From Phoronis australis (taxonomy: Eukaryota; Phoronida; Phoronidae), in contig NMRA01000025.1 in NCBI GenBank assembly GCA_002633005.1, positions 7,757 through 71,756 of the forward strand: a stretch of DNA of 64,000 nt. The letters run 5' to 3'. Position numbers and translations under genes: made by a program. The notes beneath the pieces were generated by a model, which was given only the letters and a program-made list of their open reading frames with translations, did not search any database and had not been told where the DNA came from. Shown one piece after another: positions 24,601-31,817 of the stretch. Numbering within the stretch: the stretch's first letter is position 1; every line of letters starts with the position of its first letter.

Positions 24601-27113
24601 TGCATATGTGTCACATTTCAGAGAATTAATAGGCAAAAGTTGCATAATAAACCAATTCTAACAAACACAAAGATTCCATTTGTGCCAGATAGTCCCAGCC
24701 AAGAGTACAAACCTATGGACAGACTCGGCAGTGATCGGGTCAGGAATTCCTTTAATATATGTTCCTGATGTGACATGTTTCCGAAGTTAGCCGAAGTTGA
24801 AAATTTTCTGTTCTCAAAATTTTGTGGGGAAGTGGGAGCATGTTTTACACGAATAATAGAAGAATATGGGGTATGAAATAAAAATAAATGTGGTTTATAA
24901 GCAAACTTTATTAACAGTCAACACATGTGTATACATATTAACTACAACTAAATAGCTGCGAACCAATCTCTTTAAATTGACGAGGCATCATTTGTCATTT
25001 TCACATAAATTGAAATCTAGCCATTACTGTACTTGGAAGGGATACAACAACTAACGGTTAGTAATAAATCTGTCGTTGGTCATTATATGCAACACTTTCC
25101 ATTAGGGCTCCAAGGTGTTTTTGCTCAAATATGTGTGAACTGTTAGTATGTTTACTCAGTATAATTACAAAATTAATACTCTACAGTACTACTGAAACAT
25201 TAGAATACCCCAGAGTCGGTGTGGTAAAAACCCACCCTCAGAGAAACAAAGTAATTAAAAGAAGCCCATTTGTTTTGTATGTAACTTCCATGAAAGTAAC
25301 CCTTTCTACAAAATTTGTGAAACATCTTGTCAAAAATTATGAATTCAAAGAAAATCATTGGCAAATCATTTGAAAACCAGTCAAACATCATGTAAGAACT
25401 TATGGCAGAAAGAGAAAGGTTGAAATTTTTCTTTTTCACGCATTAGTGCTGCGGAAAATAGTTGTTATAAAATAAGATAACATAAAATTAGTCTTTGTAA
25501 GCATTGGTAGTTGCCTTGGCTGAATGCTGCCTGTGGGCTGTCCTTGCTGTTTTTACCACATTGACCGGCAGACTTTGTTTTGATTGTTTAGAAAGCACTT
25601 GGGCCTGTTGGTGCCATGAAGTCATTTTTTAAAAATAAAATTTTGTGGGGTGATAACTGTTCTGTAACACAGACAATATGTAATCCTTCATTATAATTGT
25701 GGTTAGGCACGTCCTCTAACATGTTGGAAAAGAACACCTGAACATAACTGTCACTCACATGGTGCTGTTAAGGGAATACCTATTGTGTGGCAGCGTTAAG
25801 TCAACAACGTTTAGAGATAAATTATGTAACAAGCTCAAGTGAATAACCTCATAAAAGCCGGTGAAAGTTAATCTGGTACTGAGTTGACCTATGTGGCTTC
25901 CTGTTGGACCATATGAATCTCAAAATTTGTTATTTGTTACTATTTGCTCCATGCTAAACCCCTCCGCACACTTGGTGATTATGGAAACAATTAAGTCAAG
26001 CATAAACATTTTCATAAACCAGGTTTCTCACTCATCATTTTCCAAAGCCTTTCAAAATGGTTGGAGATGAAAGTAAACAGATTTTTTTGCAGTCATGGTA
26101 CATGGCCTGCTACATGGCCCGTGTTGAATGGCTCAAATAATTTTCTACATTCGTCTCAGAGAAATTTTTAAACTAACCTCTTAGCAAACGTTTCTAAGTC
26201 TGGTCAGCACGCCTCCTGCGGTCACATCACATGACCTAATGATGCCGGGTTGTCTGGTTAAAACACCACCTTTTGACCAGAACAATAATAACATCGCTAG
26301 CCAAGCTGAAGTCTGTGAGAGACAGATGCAACATCGCTAACTCAAGTAAACAAATTTCAGCATTTGACTCAATTTTTCTGTATTTTTTCTAGTAAATAGA
26401 AGTCCGAAAAGATTTCTGCTCTAACCTGGACTCGAACTTGGGATCTTCTGGTAACTACAGAGGCTCTAGTCCACTGAGCCTAGGAACCAGGTTCCTAGAC
26501 TGAGCCATTGGGACCAATACAGAAATCGAATAAGACTTTGTAGTTTAGTAGGCATCACACCCTTGAACTCCTGAGTGTATATAAATATATAAGTCTTAAG
26601 CCTGGGTGGAAATGTATCTCGCAAAGGACATTGCTTAGTCTGGTTTACATATTAATTATATTCACTCAGGAGTTCAAAGGCGAGATGCCCAATACTAAGT
26701 TTGATTGGATTTCTGTGTTCGACCTGAGGTCCCGATGGCTCAGTGGACTGGAGTGTTTGCACAGGTAGCAGAAAGTCCTGGGTTTGATTCATGGTTAGGG
26801 TGGAAATCGTTTTTGGACTTACATTCATTAGGAGTCACATTATGTGACCACAGGTGGCATGCAGAACAGACTTAAAAATGTTTGCGATATACATTTCCAC
26901 GGCGGTTCAAGATTTATATAATCTCTAAGTCTTTATATCAATTATTGATAAAATTGTTCTGCATATTCTGTTGTAGAGGATGACACAGAGATAACCTTTG
27001 ACCCTGATGACATCATCACAAACATTGAGCAGATCGATCCAGGTTGGTGGCGAGGTGTCGCCCCTGATGGCTCTTACGGCCTGTTTCCTGCCAACTATGT
27101 GGAGTTAATTTAG
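3608..27113 (+). CDS. DBNL: Drebrin-like protein / actin-binding protein 1 (gene span, 14 of about 15 coding exons)
   Basis: DBNL/Abp1 binds F-actin through an N-terminal ADF-homology domain and links it to endocytosis and signalling through a C-terminal SH3 domain. Fourteen exons (1471 nt, 489 residues plus stop) read through with matching phases. Seen in order: ADF-H domain with motifs such as [20 protein letters not shown] and GAHVTINAR; the FW segment; a Glu/Arg/Lys-rich coiled coil; FKQRE, matching the vertebrate FKQKE motif; a proline-rich stretch of REPSPEPV repeats; an acidic linker; and an SH3 domain with ALYDY, a WW pair and FPANYVELI. Human DBNL is about 430 residues, so this protein is longer, mainly in the middle. 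The first exon is not in the window as far as I can tell. The assignment is secure from family motifs; expression and isoforms are unknown. Confidence 0.95.
4392..4504 (+). CDS. DBNL: DBNL exon B (ADF-H core)
   Basis: Follows an acceptor ending tttag and ends at gtaggg. It encodes [19 protein letters not shown] and onward to KFVLINW, the most conserved part of the domain and nearly co-linear with human DBNL. The end phase is 0. Confidence 0.97.
5530..6300 (-). repeat. Inverted copy of the CCACTAGGGGGC repeat family
   Basis: Reverse complement of the family at 47780-49075. It holds the same GGACGCC/CGGACGG-like end (near 5540), the CCACTAGGGGG core (reverse strand, 6074-6085) and the AAATTTCAT/ATGGATTTTCATG phrase. 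It lies within the DBNL intron between exons B and C. Confidence 0.7.
6842..6916 (+). CDS. DBNL: DBNL exon C (ADF-H)
   Basis: Acceptor tcttccag, donor gtaggt. It encodes [22 protein letters not shown], matching the GEGV...ASH segment of human DBNL. 75 bp, phase 0 at both ends. Confidence 0.95.
7427..7508 (+). CDS. DBNL: DBNL exon D ([13 protein letters not shown])
   Basis: Acceptor acaacag, donor gtagaa. It encodes [19 protein letters not shown].. and [16 protein letters not shown] and KVxKASG are hallmark DBNL motifs. It ends with one base of a Gly codon. Confidence 0.97.
8128..8500. repeat. Dispersed repeat, related to 45285-45795
   Basis: Both copies begin near a G-rich/C-rich palindromic end, share GGGAGCTTCCAT, TTTCAGAAAC-type and ACCCTTT phrases, and end near CTCTATAGGAGTA / CTTCTATGGGAGTA. 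A short non-coding mobile element is likely. Confidence 0.65.
8626..8684 (+). CDS. DBNL: DBNL exon E (end of ADF-H)
   Basis: Acceptor ttcacag, donor gttagt (a weaker donor). It encodes [10 protein letters not shown]...EAGPV, aligning with GANYSFHKES in human. Phase 0 at its end. Confidence 0.9.
9208..9505. mobile_element. Foldback/MITE with TTTAGCTGGCTAAAAAC ends
   Basis: Inverted terminal repeats: CCTGTTTAGCTGGCTAAAAAC-like at 9208 and its complement near 9485-9505 (about 18 of 21 matching). The inside shows no ORF. Related copies: 56241-56577 (both ends) and partial copies ending near 40917 and 56082. Confidence 0.75.
9820..9897 (+). CDS. DBNL: DBNL exon F (post-ADF FW segment)
   Basis: Acceptor tttgcag, donor gtatga. 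It encodes [24 protein letters not shown], equivalent to human GSVYQKTNAVSEIKR..DSFWAKAE. 26 codons in phase 0. Confidence 0.95.
10706..10792 (+). CDS. DBNL: DBNL exon G (coiled coil)
   Basis: Acceptor gttttcag, donor gtaatt. It encodes a 29-residue helix-forming run, [17 protein letters not shown].. ending ERERKERE, matching the KEEENRRLEEKRRAEE region of human DBNL. The charged heptad-like pattern suggests a coiled coil. Confidence 0.92.
11290..11510. repeat. Dispersed repeat, copy of 2830-3040 family
   Basis: Diverged copy of the repeat at 2830-3040, judged from shared ordered blocks. Confidence 0.5.
11623..12060. repeat. 29-bp minisatellite, about 15 copies
   Basis: About 438 bp of nearly identical 29-bp units containing TAAAGACCTACCTGTACATA. 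Variants differ mainly at CCTGCTGG versus CATGCAGG. It lies in the DBNL intron between exons G and H. Each unit contains a donor-like GGTAAAG on the plus strand and CAGGTAGGT on the minus strand. Confidence 0.97.
12091..12283. mobile_element. Short MITE with CCAAGAAACTGACTT ends
   Basis: Begins CCAAGAAACTGACTT and ends AAGTCAGTTTTCTTA, an inverted pair, in about 190 bp of AT-rich non-coding DNA. A second copy is at 22210-22450. Confidence 0.7.
12484..12603 (+). CDS. DBNL: DBNL exon H (coiled coil extension)
   Basis: Acceptor ggctttag, donor gtatag. 40 codons, starting [17 protein letters not shown] and ending EEDKEKKRW. It continues the charged helix and is only loosely like the human protein, which is shorter here. 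The intron before it carries the 29-bp minisatellite. Confidence 0.88.
13935..14070. repeat. Dispersed repeat, copy at 15035-15210
   Basis: ATTTTTGCTCATTT, a TTTTGAAA block and an ACCAGAAC block occur in the same order in both places. A diverged interspersed repeat. Confidence 0.55.
14331..14411 (+). CDS. DBNL: DBNL exon I (coiled coil end)
   Basis: Acceptor cttcatag, donor gtgagt. 27 codons, [24 protein letters not shown], in phase 0 at both ends. It could be skipped without changing frame. Confidence 0.88.
14598..14650. repeat. 16-bp perfect inverted repeat (hairpin)
   Basis: TTTTGAGAACCAGTTT at 14598-14613 and its exact complement at 14635-14650, separated by 21 bp. A related, decayed version lies at about 45060-45118. 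The ends of the two hairpins suggest a tiny foldback element. Confidence 0.9.
15035..15210. repeat. Dispersed repeat, copy of 13935-14070 family
   Basis: Second copy of the repeat at 13935-14070, longer at its right side. Confidence 0.55.
16450..16640. repeat. Repeat shared with 54290-54560
   Basis: Both contain TTGGCGCAAAGCTGTATA, ATAGTCTTCA and a GGCTAA(C/G) block in order. The two copies sit near the SLC49A3 start and just upstream of a promoter-like stretch in the DBNL intron. Confidence 0.7.
16955..17070 (+). promoter_or_regulatory. Candidate internal promoter (ETS- and YY1-like motifs)
   Basis: In a locally CpG-rich stretch there is an ETS-like ACTTCCGGG at 16959-16967 and a YY1-like AAAATGGCGG at 16982-16991, about 20 bp apart. 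This pairing is common at housekeeping promoters. It lies 0.8-0.9 kb upstream of DBNL exon J. It is only a motif-based proposal. Confidence 0.4.
17887..17993 (+). CDS. DBNL: DBNL exon J (FKQRE motif)
   Basis: Acceptor ctttgcag, donor gtaata. It encodes [21 protein letters not shown] and on to TAVPP, matching the human region around REIFKQKE. It contains two adjacent Met codons that could start an N-terminally truncated form if an upstream non-coding exon were spliced on. Confidence 0.92.
18133..19957. mobile_element. TTAA-flanked DNA transposon, Kolobok-like, with THAP fragment
   Basis: Inverted ends AGGAGAATGCCA at 18133 and its complement ending at 19957, each bordered by TTAA (18129-18132 and 19958-19961). 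With the target site the end reads TTAAAGGAGAATGCC. This fits the TTAAAGGRR ends known for Kolobok-type elements and Xenopus T2 MITEs. Inside is a broken THAP-domain ORF; Kolobok transposases carry THAP domains. No full transposase is seen, so it is non-autonomous or decayed. Confidence 0.85.
18306..18707 (+). pseudogene. THAP-domain ORF with early stop
   Basis: ATG-GTG is followed directly by TGA (18312-18314), then an open frame [48 protein letters not shown] and DAVPSVF. The C-x4-C pair, FPxxP, the Trp, the Cys/His pair and the AVPxxF box are hallmarks of the DNA-binding THAP zinc finger. The second pair is C-x4-H, not the usual C-x2-H. The early TGA and lack of a catalytic domain indicate a remnant. 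Confidence 0.85.
20658..20838 (+). CDS. DBNL: DBNL exon K (proline-rich REPSPEPV repeats)
   Basis: Acceptor aaatgcag (weak pyrimidine tract). The final donor is gtaagc at 20839. It encodes [19 protein letters not shown], then tandem 8-residue repeats REPSPEPV from a 24-bp DNA unit. Each repeat unit itself contains an in-frame splice-donor sequence, so the 3' boundary may vary among transcripts (see findings). PSPEP is a plausible SH3 or kinase target; that is inference. Confidence 0.85.
20743..20838 (+). repeat. DBNL: 24-bp coding tandem repeat in DBNL exon K
   Basis: Four units encoding REPSPEPV; the last is cut by the splice site. Synonymous alternation (TCA/TCG, GAG/GAA) suggests duplication in pairs. 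Donor-like GT sites occur at 20767, 20791, 20815 and 20839. Confidence 0.95.
21325..21745. repeat. Dispersed repeat of about 400 bp, copy at 32895-33270
   Basis: Both copies share GGGATCTAATCTTT-like, CCTAGTTTGCACTTGT, AAGTCTGAACT, GGGGTCATCAA and GTACT(C/T)GAGCAC blocks in order. No coding capacity; a mobile-element family of unknown class. Confidence 0.8.
21957..22035. repeat. 45-bp direct repeat, two copies
   Basis: AACGGGGTGATTTTCTTA and the following 16 bp are repeated without change at 21957 and 22002. Confidence 0.95.
22210..22450. mobile_element. MITE, second copy of the CCAAGAAACTGA family
   Basis: Begins TAAGAAAGCTGACTTA and ends TAAATCAGTTTCTTGG, the complement of the other copy's left end. 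AT-rich and non-coding. Confidence 0.65.
23048..23174 (+). CDS. DBNL: DBNL exon L (linker, acidic end)
   Basis: Acceptor tgttcag, donor gtatgt. 42 codons, [19 protein letters not shown]..., ending in the acidic [13 protein letters not shown]. No domain; probably a disordered linker before the SH3 domain. It ends with one base of a Glu codon. Confidence 0.88.
23548..23715 (+). CDS. DBNL: DBNL exon M (acidic linker and SH3 start)
   Basis: Acceptor atttttag, donor gtaagt. 55 codons, from [17 protein letters not shown] through [32 protein letters not shown] is the first SH3 strand and matches human [11 protein letters not shown]. The region where human DBNL carries phosphorylated tyrosines (ETFYEQPP) here has Phe (EDFHVPEP). 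A CTCF-like core is embedded at 23586-23599. Confidence 0.95.
23586..23599 (-). promoter_or_regulatory. CTCF-like core inside DBNL exon M
   Basis: The minus strand reads CCACTAGAGGGCAC, which fits the CTCF core consensus. It is in coding sequence (VPSSG). Motif match only. Confidence 0.35.
23716..26390. other. DBNL intron M-N, left part
   Basis: Mostly AT-rich unique-looking sequence. 24100-24770 is denser in CpG and has phrases such as GATCGGGTCA twice (24543 and 24733), suggesting a decayed repeat. No exon recognised. Confidence 0.4.
26395..26520 (-). mobile_element. tRNA-derived SINE copy (minus strand)
   Basis: On the minus strand a Pol III A box (AGGCTCAGTGG, 26471-26481) and a B box (GTTCGAGTCC, near 26428-26438) are correctly ordered. 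It is the left arm of an inverted pair with 26690-26860. Confidence 0.75.
26690..26860 (+). mobile_element. tRNA-derived SINE copy (plus strand)
   Basis: A box TGGCTCAGTGG at 26736-26746 and B box GGTTTGATTCA at 26781-26791. It is complementary to 26395-26520 and adjoining sequence, with CACTCAGGAGT near 26664 pairing with ACTCCTGAGTG near 26567. Confidence 0.75.
26977..27113 (+). CDS. DBNL: DBNL exon N (SH3 domain and stop)
   Basis: Acceptor gttgtag. It encodes [20 protein letters not shown], then PGWWRG and [11 protein letters not shown] followed by TAG. This completes the SH3 domain: the acidic RT loop, the Trp pair and the PxxY-type ligand-binding residues are all present. Confidence 0.97.
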
Positions 27114-27440
27114 ACAATAATTCCATTTCTTGCTGCAAAGTCAAATTTTCTGTTAACTTAATCACTATTGCTTTTACTATGCATGTCACTTTGTTTCTAA
27201 AATTTGTAAGAATCATGTGGTTTATACTAAGAGATACAGCTTTACATCTGCTAGTTCGAAAAGTAGATGAAACTATCATAAACATGAACCACTTTTCCAT
27301 GTGCTTGTCGGAGGCATGGGAGATGCAATCTTTAAATTGTAACAAGCAAGACTGAAGGTGTGGGCTGCATTAAGTCACCATGACTGGTGAAGGCTTCAAA
27401 GACTATGCCACTACTAACCAGTTGTTCAACACCATTACCA
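27114..27440 (+). other. DBNL: DBNL 3' untranslated region, proximal
   Basis: Follows the stop codon with no further ORF. Several AATAAA-type hexamers occur downstream (for example 28331), so the poly(A) site cannot be fixed. Confidence 0.5.
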
Positions 27441-28035
27441 TTAAACTACTAAGGATTGCTTCATGTAATGATATATAATGTAACACCTTTACAACACACC
27501 ACAGAGTATATTTACTTGTCATAATCAGTTATGCAACACTTACCATCACCACTGAGAGTTATTTCATGTAATGACCAGTTATTTAACACCTTTTTGAATA
27601 CACCCCTAAACCATTTAAACATCTGTTCTATTGCACCACCAAGGATTTTTACCTGTTGTGTAACATGAGTAAGAATTATAATTTCAAGTAAGAGTGTGTT
27701 GTATGGCATGTATGAGACTTTATTCCTGTAACTCATGTGCAACACCTCTATCATTATTCCACTGAGGATTATTATGTGTTATTATTACCACTACACCACT
27801 GAGGATTATTTCCTGTAATAATCAGTTGCATAATTCCTTTACATTACATCACTAAGGATTGATATGTGTAATAATCAAATCTTGAACACATTGAACACAT
27901 ACTACACGATTGATAATTATTACATATAATTAACACTGTTGTATTAACACCTTTACAATTACACCACTGAGGATTATTTCACATAGTAATCAGTTGTGGA
28001 GGTTTGTTAGTACCTCTAATAATCAGTTGAATACA
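27440..28035. repeat. Degenerate tandem array around CACTGAGGATTATT
   Basis: About eight diverged units built on AACACC..TTAC..CACCACTGAGGATTATTTC..GTAATAATCAGTT, roughly 55-60 bp each where clear (cores near 27447, 27549, 27758, 27795, 27848 and 27964). It lies just after the DBNL stop, probably in its 3' UTR. Confidence 0.8.
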
Positions 28036-30240
28036 GTAGTTTAGTCATACTTCTGATATGTTGGACAAATGGTCAGTTTGATAGGTTTAATCGCTTCTCG
28101 GTCATGTTTTTGCTACTTTCAAGTTCACTATCTTTTGTGTAGTTCAAATCTAGTAAGCATTTCTTTTCATCTTGATAATCTAGTTCACTCTTGATGTATG
28201 TGGGTATGGTAAAATGCCGCCAGTTAGGAAACAATATGACAGATTGTGTTTAGGTTTTATACTATGGCTATCCTTGGGCAATGTTTTGAGAAGTTGTGGG
28301 GATTCATAATAGTGTTTGAGGCCTTATGAAAATAAAAAAGATCAGTTTGGCAATTACATTCATTGGTAGTAAATTGATGAAATTTTATAGTATTTGTTTA
28401 AAGACAATGGTGAATGATTTTCTTGGCTGGTGTTTTCAAAACATTTTATAAAACAGACTGATATTAACCATTAAACTATAAATTAATATTTTACAAGTTT
28501 AGCTTTATGGTTGGAATTGTTGTAGATGTGATGAGATTTAGTAAACTACTTAACATGTCTTGTATCTTATCCGGCAATACTGTATAAGAAACTTGTACGG
28601 TATATCATTCCAGGTATTTTCAAATTAGTCGAAACAGTATTTAGCGTTTCATATATTAGTGAATGGCGTATGCATGATGTAAGTTTTAGGTTTACCAACC
28701 AATGAAGGTATGAATTTAAAGACGTTTCTAAGAATGGTGCCTTGAATATTGGTTATATTGCTTTTAAGTAACTGTTAAACTTGTGAACTGTTCAATATTT
28801 TCTCACATGAAATATTTTAATAAAACATTCTCTGCTAGAGAATACCTATTAGTTTTTGCTGCAAATGCGTCCTATAGTTTCATTTTCAGTTGTTACATAT
28901 TCTGCTACGTTCACTACTGTTGGTCAAACCATTATTTGACCAGTCAAATTGGTTCAAGAGCTTCTGATTGCCTGGGAGGAGGTCAACTGAGATGCATAGA
29001 AAAAAATTGGTAGTTTCACATCAAACTTTTCGATGTACGTGAAAGTCAGATTTTTGCTTGACGAATTGCATTACAGTTGTTCTGGTTGATGCTGTCAGCC
29101 CTTCAGATTAGTTGCTTTACTCTCATGAAATCGCAGTCTGGTTAGATATGACTTAGTACGCAATAATTACCTGTATCTCATACTGACGGCAACTGACCAT
29201 CTGGGTACCCACATGTCACTGAGCAAATAGCGTTCAAGATTTTACTAGGCAGAATAGTGATGGAACATATTGAGATCAGGGTACTAACTGCCTGCTAGAT
29301 GTACATTACTTGGAAGTTCAGGATAATACTGCAGGTCAGATGACAATATTGAAAAGATCATGAGGATAACTAACTGTTATGATGTACTTGTGAATGCGTA
29401 TCCGGTCAGCAGGTGTCATTTAATTTTTTTTTGTCCATATGCATGTCTGCTTTGTGCATTGGGTTTATTTAATTCTTTTTGGTTTGTATGGTGTCAAAAC
29501 TGTCTTTAAGGCTATGTGGGACCTCATCAACAATTCAGCCAAATATCAGGCTGAGTAAAGGTTAATTATTTTGTGAAGCCAGAAATATTGATGGGTCGTG
29601 CGACCGTGTCGTTTTAGTAAAAGTCAAGAAGAATCTACTTGGTAAATTCATAGCCAAGTGACGTCAACAACACAACATAAATTTTGTTCCATGTAAATGT
29701 TCAAGATTAATTGATTATCTCAAAAATTGTTTTCTGTTGCTGAAGTTTTCTAAATTATTTCATTTTGTTTTATGCAACTTCTTGTTTTTTTTTCAAAAAC
29801 TGAAAATTGTATAAAAGTCCTACTTTTGAAAGCAGCCTTCTTGCCAAAAGTGGACCATTTCAAGAACACTCTCTAATAGCAATTTGGATAATGTGCATAA
29901 AACATATTACAAGATCTTGCAGTTGTCTATGAACACCCCCAGAGGCTGACGAAAATCCTCAGGAGCCAGGCGGCTCTGTAGGAAATATATTAATTTATAG
30001 TAAATTCCAGCAGTAGTGATTTATTATTTATTGCATATAATATCTGAAAGTTCCGTTTGAATCCAGCTAGTGGTCTCTGATGTATGAAGTTTCAATGCTA
30101 GCCCAATTTGTATATTTTTCTAAGGTCCCACATAATCTTGCTTTGAAATGGCACTTGCAGCACTTAATTCACTTAGATGAGTGAACTTTGCTCTACATGA
30201 AAACGTTAATGAAAACGCCAAATTGAGGTCCTATCTGTAT
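28036..30240. other. Convergent intergenic region
   Basis: No exon recognised. AT-rich sequence between the 3' ends of DBNL (plus) and SLC49A3 (minus). Confidence 0.4.
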
Positions 30241-30242
30241 TC

Positions 30243-31650
30243 TTTATTAGTACAACAATATCAAATATACAAACAAATAATAAAATTAATGTTACAATAG
30301 TTTTTTTTTACAAAATAATTGATTGGAAGTTTGCTTCATCAACAACTCTTATGAACCAAGCATAGATGCCAACAATTCCATAAACATAGAACTTTGATAA
30401 AGCAAATTATTCTACCTAGAATATCCAAGGGATACTTGCAGACAGTGATACTTGGCACATTCCAAAAAAGGTGATAGACAGAAATGCAACACTGGCTGTG
30501 GGGTTCTTTAACATACATAACATAACCCACAATTTGGAAAAATAAAAAATAGAAACAGTGAGTGCAGCAAATACAGTTAAAATTCCCAAGTCGGACTTGA
30601 TTCAACTCCCTGACACTTTTCACTTGTGCGCCGTACACTAGACCCTTCACATCAATCAGAGGGATTTCGTCTTAATACTTGGAAAATCTGTCCAGTTGGA
30701 TGCGATTCAGGCAATCTTAAATATATTTTAACAGAAAAAGGTTGTTTGTGATTTAGTAATACCAATTCACAAAGTAGGCTTAAAATCAAAACATCAATTA
30801 AATGAATTGTTAAATTCATTAACAATAAAAACATGCTGCACACATAGACCACGAGTTAGTGCAGACTCTAACCCAGTTTGAGGTATTGATTTGATAATAA
30901 GATTTTGGTTAAGAGACTTATAAATGATGGTCCTCGGACATTGTAACCATAAAATGGTACAACAGTTGGTGGCATAAATTTCCACTTTCTAGTAATAACA
31001 CCACAGTCAACCATTCACAATAAACGTGGTAAATAATTGTTTTAATAATTTCCTCTACTACAAGAAAATTGAATGAAAGAATTAACATGGACCTATAGTG
31101 CTGTCATTTCTCATCCAGTCATTGAACAAACAGAAACAGCTGATAATTCCCTTAATTGCAAGACCACATAAAAAGTGGAAGAATGTTTGGCACATAGACC
31201 TATAGTGTTGACATGTTTATCAAATTCCTGAACAAACAAACTATTCTTCCACAATACTAGACCAAACAAATATCACGTGACTGAAAATCAAGCTGTAAAT
31301 AAGCAAGTGATGGTTATGTGGTCATGCACATTGAGGATATTTAGCCATAAACTTCACACCAGAAAATAAATGTATCAAATCCAGAAAGTGACTTATTTTG
31401 TGATACCTGAAAATATAGTAGAGGCATAGGGGATTCCCAATACACGTGTTAGAAAAACTGCTCATTACAATTTAAGTATTGCATTCAAAACGGGGCACTT
31501 CATCTTTCAACTTATTAATTCATTTGGCTGCATGCCCAAAATTCTGTCAATTAAAACAAACCATACTAAAATTGACACTACTAACTGATGGCCAAAAGCT
31601 TTGTGTAATACATTCAACAAATATATTTTTTGACATAACACAAAAAAATG
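30243..31650 (-). other. SLC49A3: Probable SLC49A3 3' UTR
   Basis: From the stop at 31651 down to a minus-strand AATAAA at 30243-30248 there is no conserved ORF. The hexamer is only a candidate poly(A) signal; others exist nearby. Confidence 0.35.
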
Positions 31651-31817
31651 CTAAGCCTGGAGAGGAGCTGGCGTACTTGGTCGACTAGCGTCTACATTCA
31701 AAATGCTCGCTGCTGTGATTTGCTGTTCAGCCTCTAGGCGGTGATAGCGTGGTCGAAAGAAGATGGCAAGAACTATTGCACTGAGGACCACAATGCCACA
31801 CAATAACAAGTTAGGAA
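31651..31817 (-). CDS. SLC49A3: SLC49A3 exon 11 (helix 12, C-tail, stop)
   Basis: Acceptor gtttcag. It encodes VPNLLLCGIVVLSAIVLAIF, then FRPRYHRLEAEQQ and a short tail ending PAPLQA and TAG. It matches human LLMAGLC..CILAVFFHTPYRRLQAE. The tail is far shorter than in human. Confidence 0.95.

Noticed and set aside
26736-26791. tRNA gene
   Set aside because: A and B boxes are present but the cloverleaf stems do not form and the unit recurs in inverted form with a SINE-like body. The same applies at 47466-47519.
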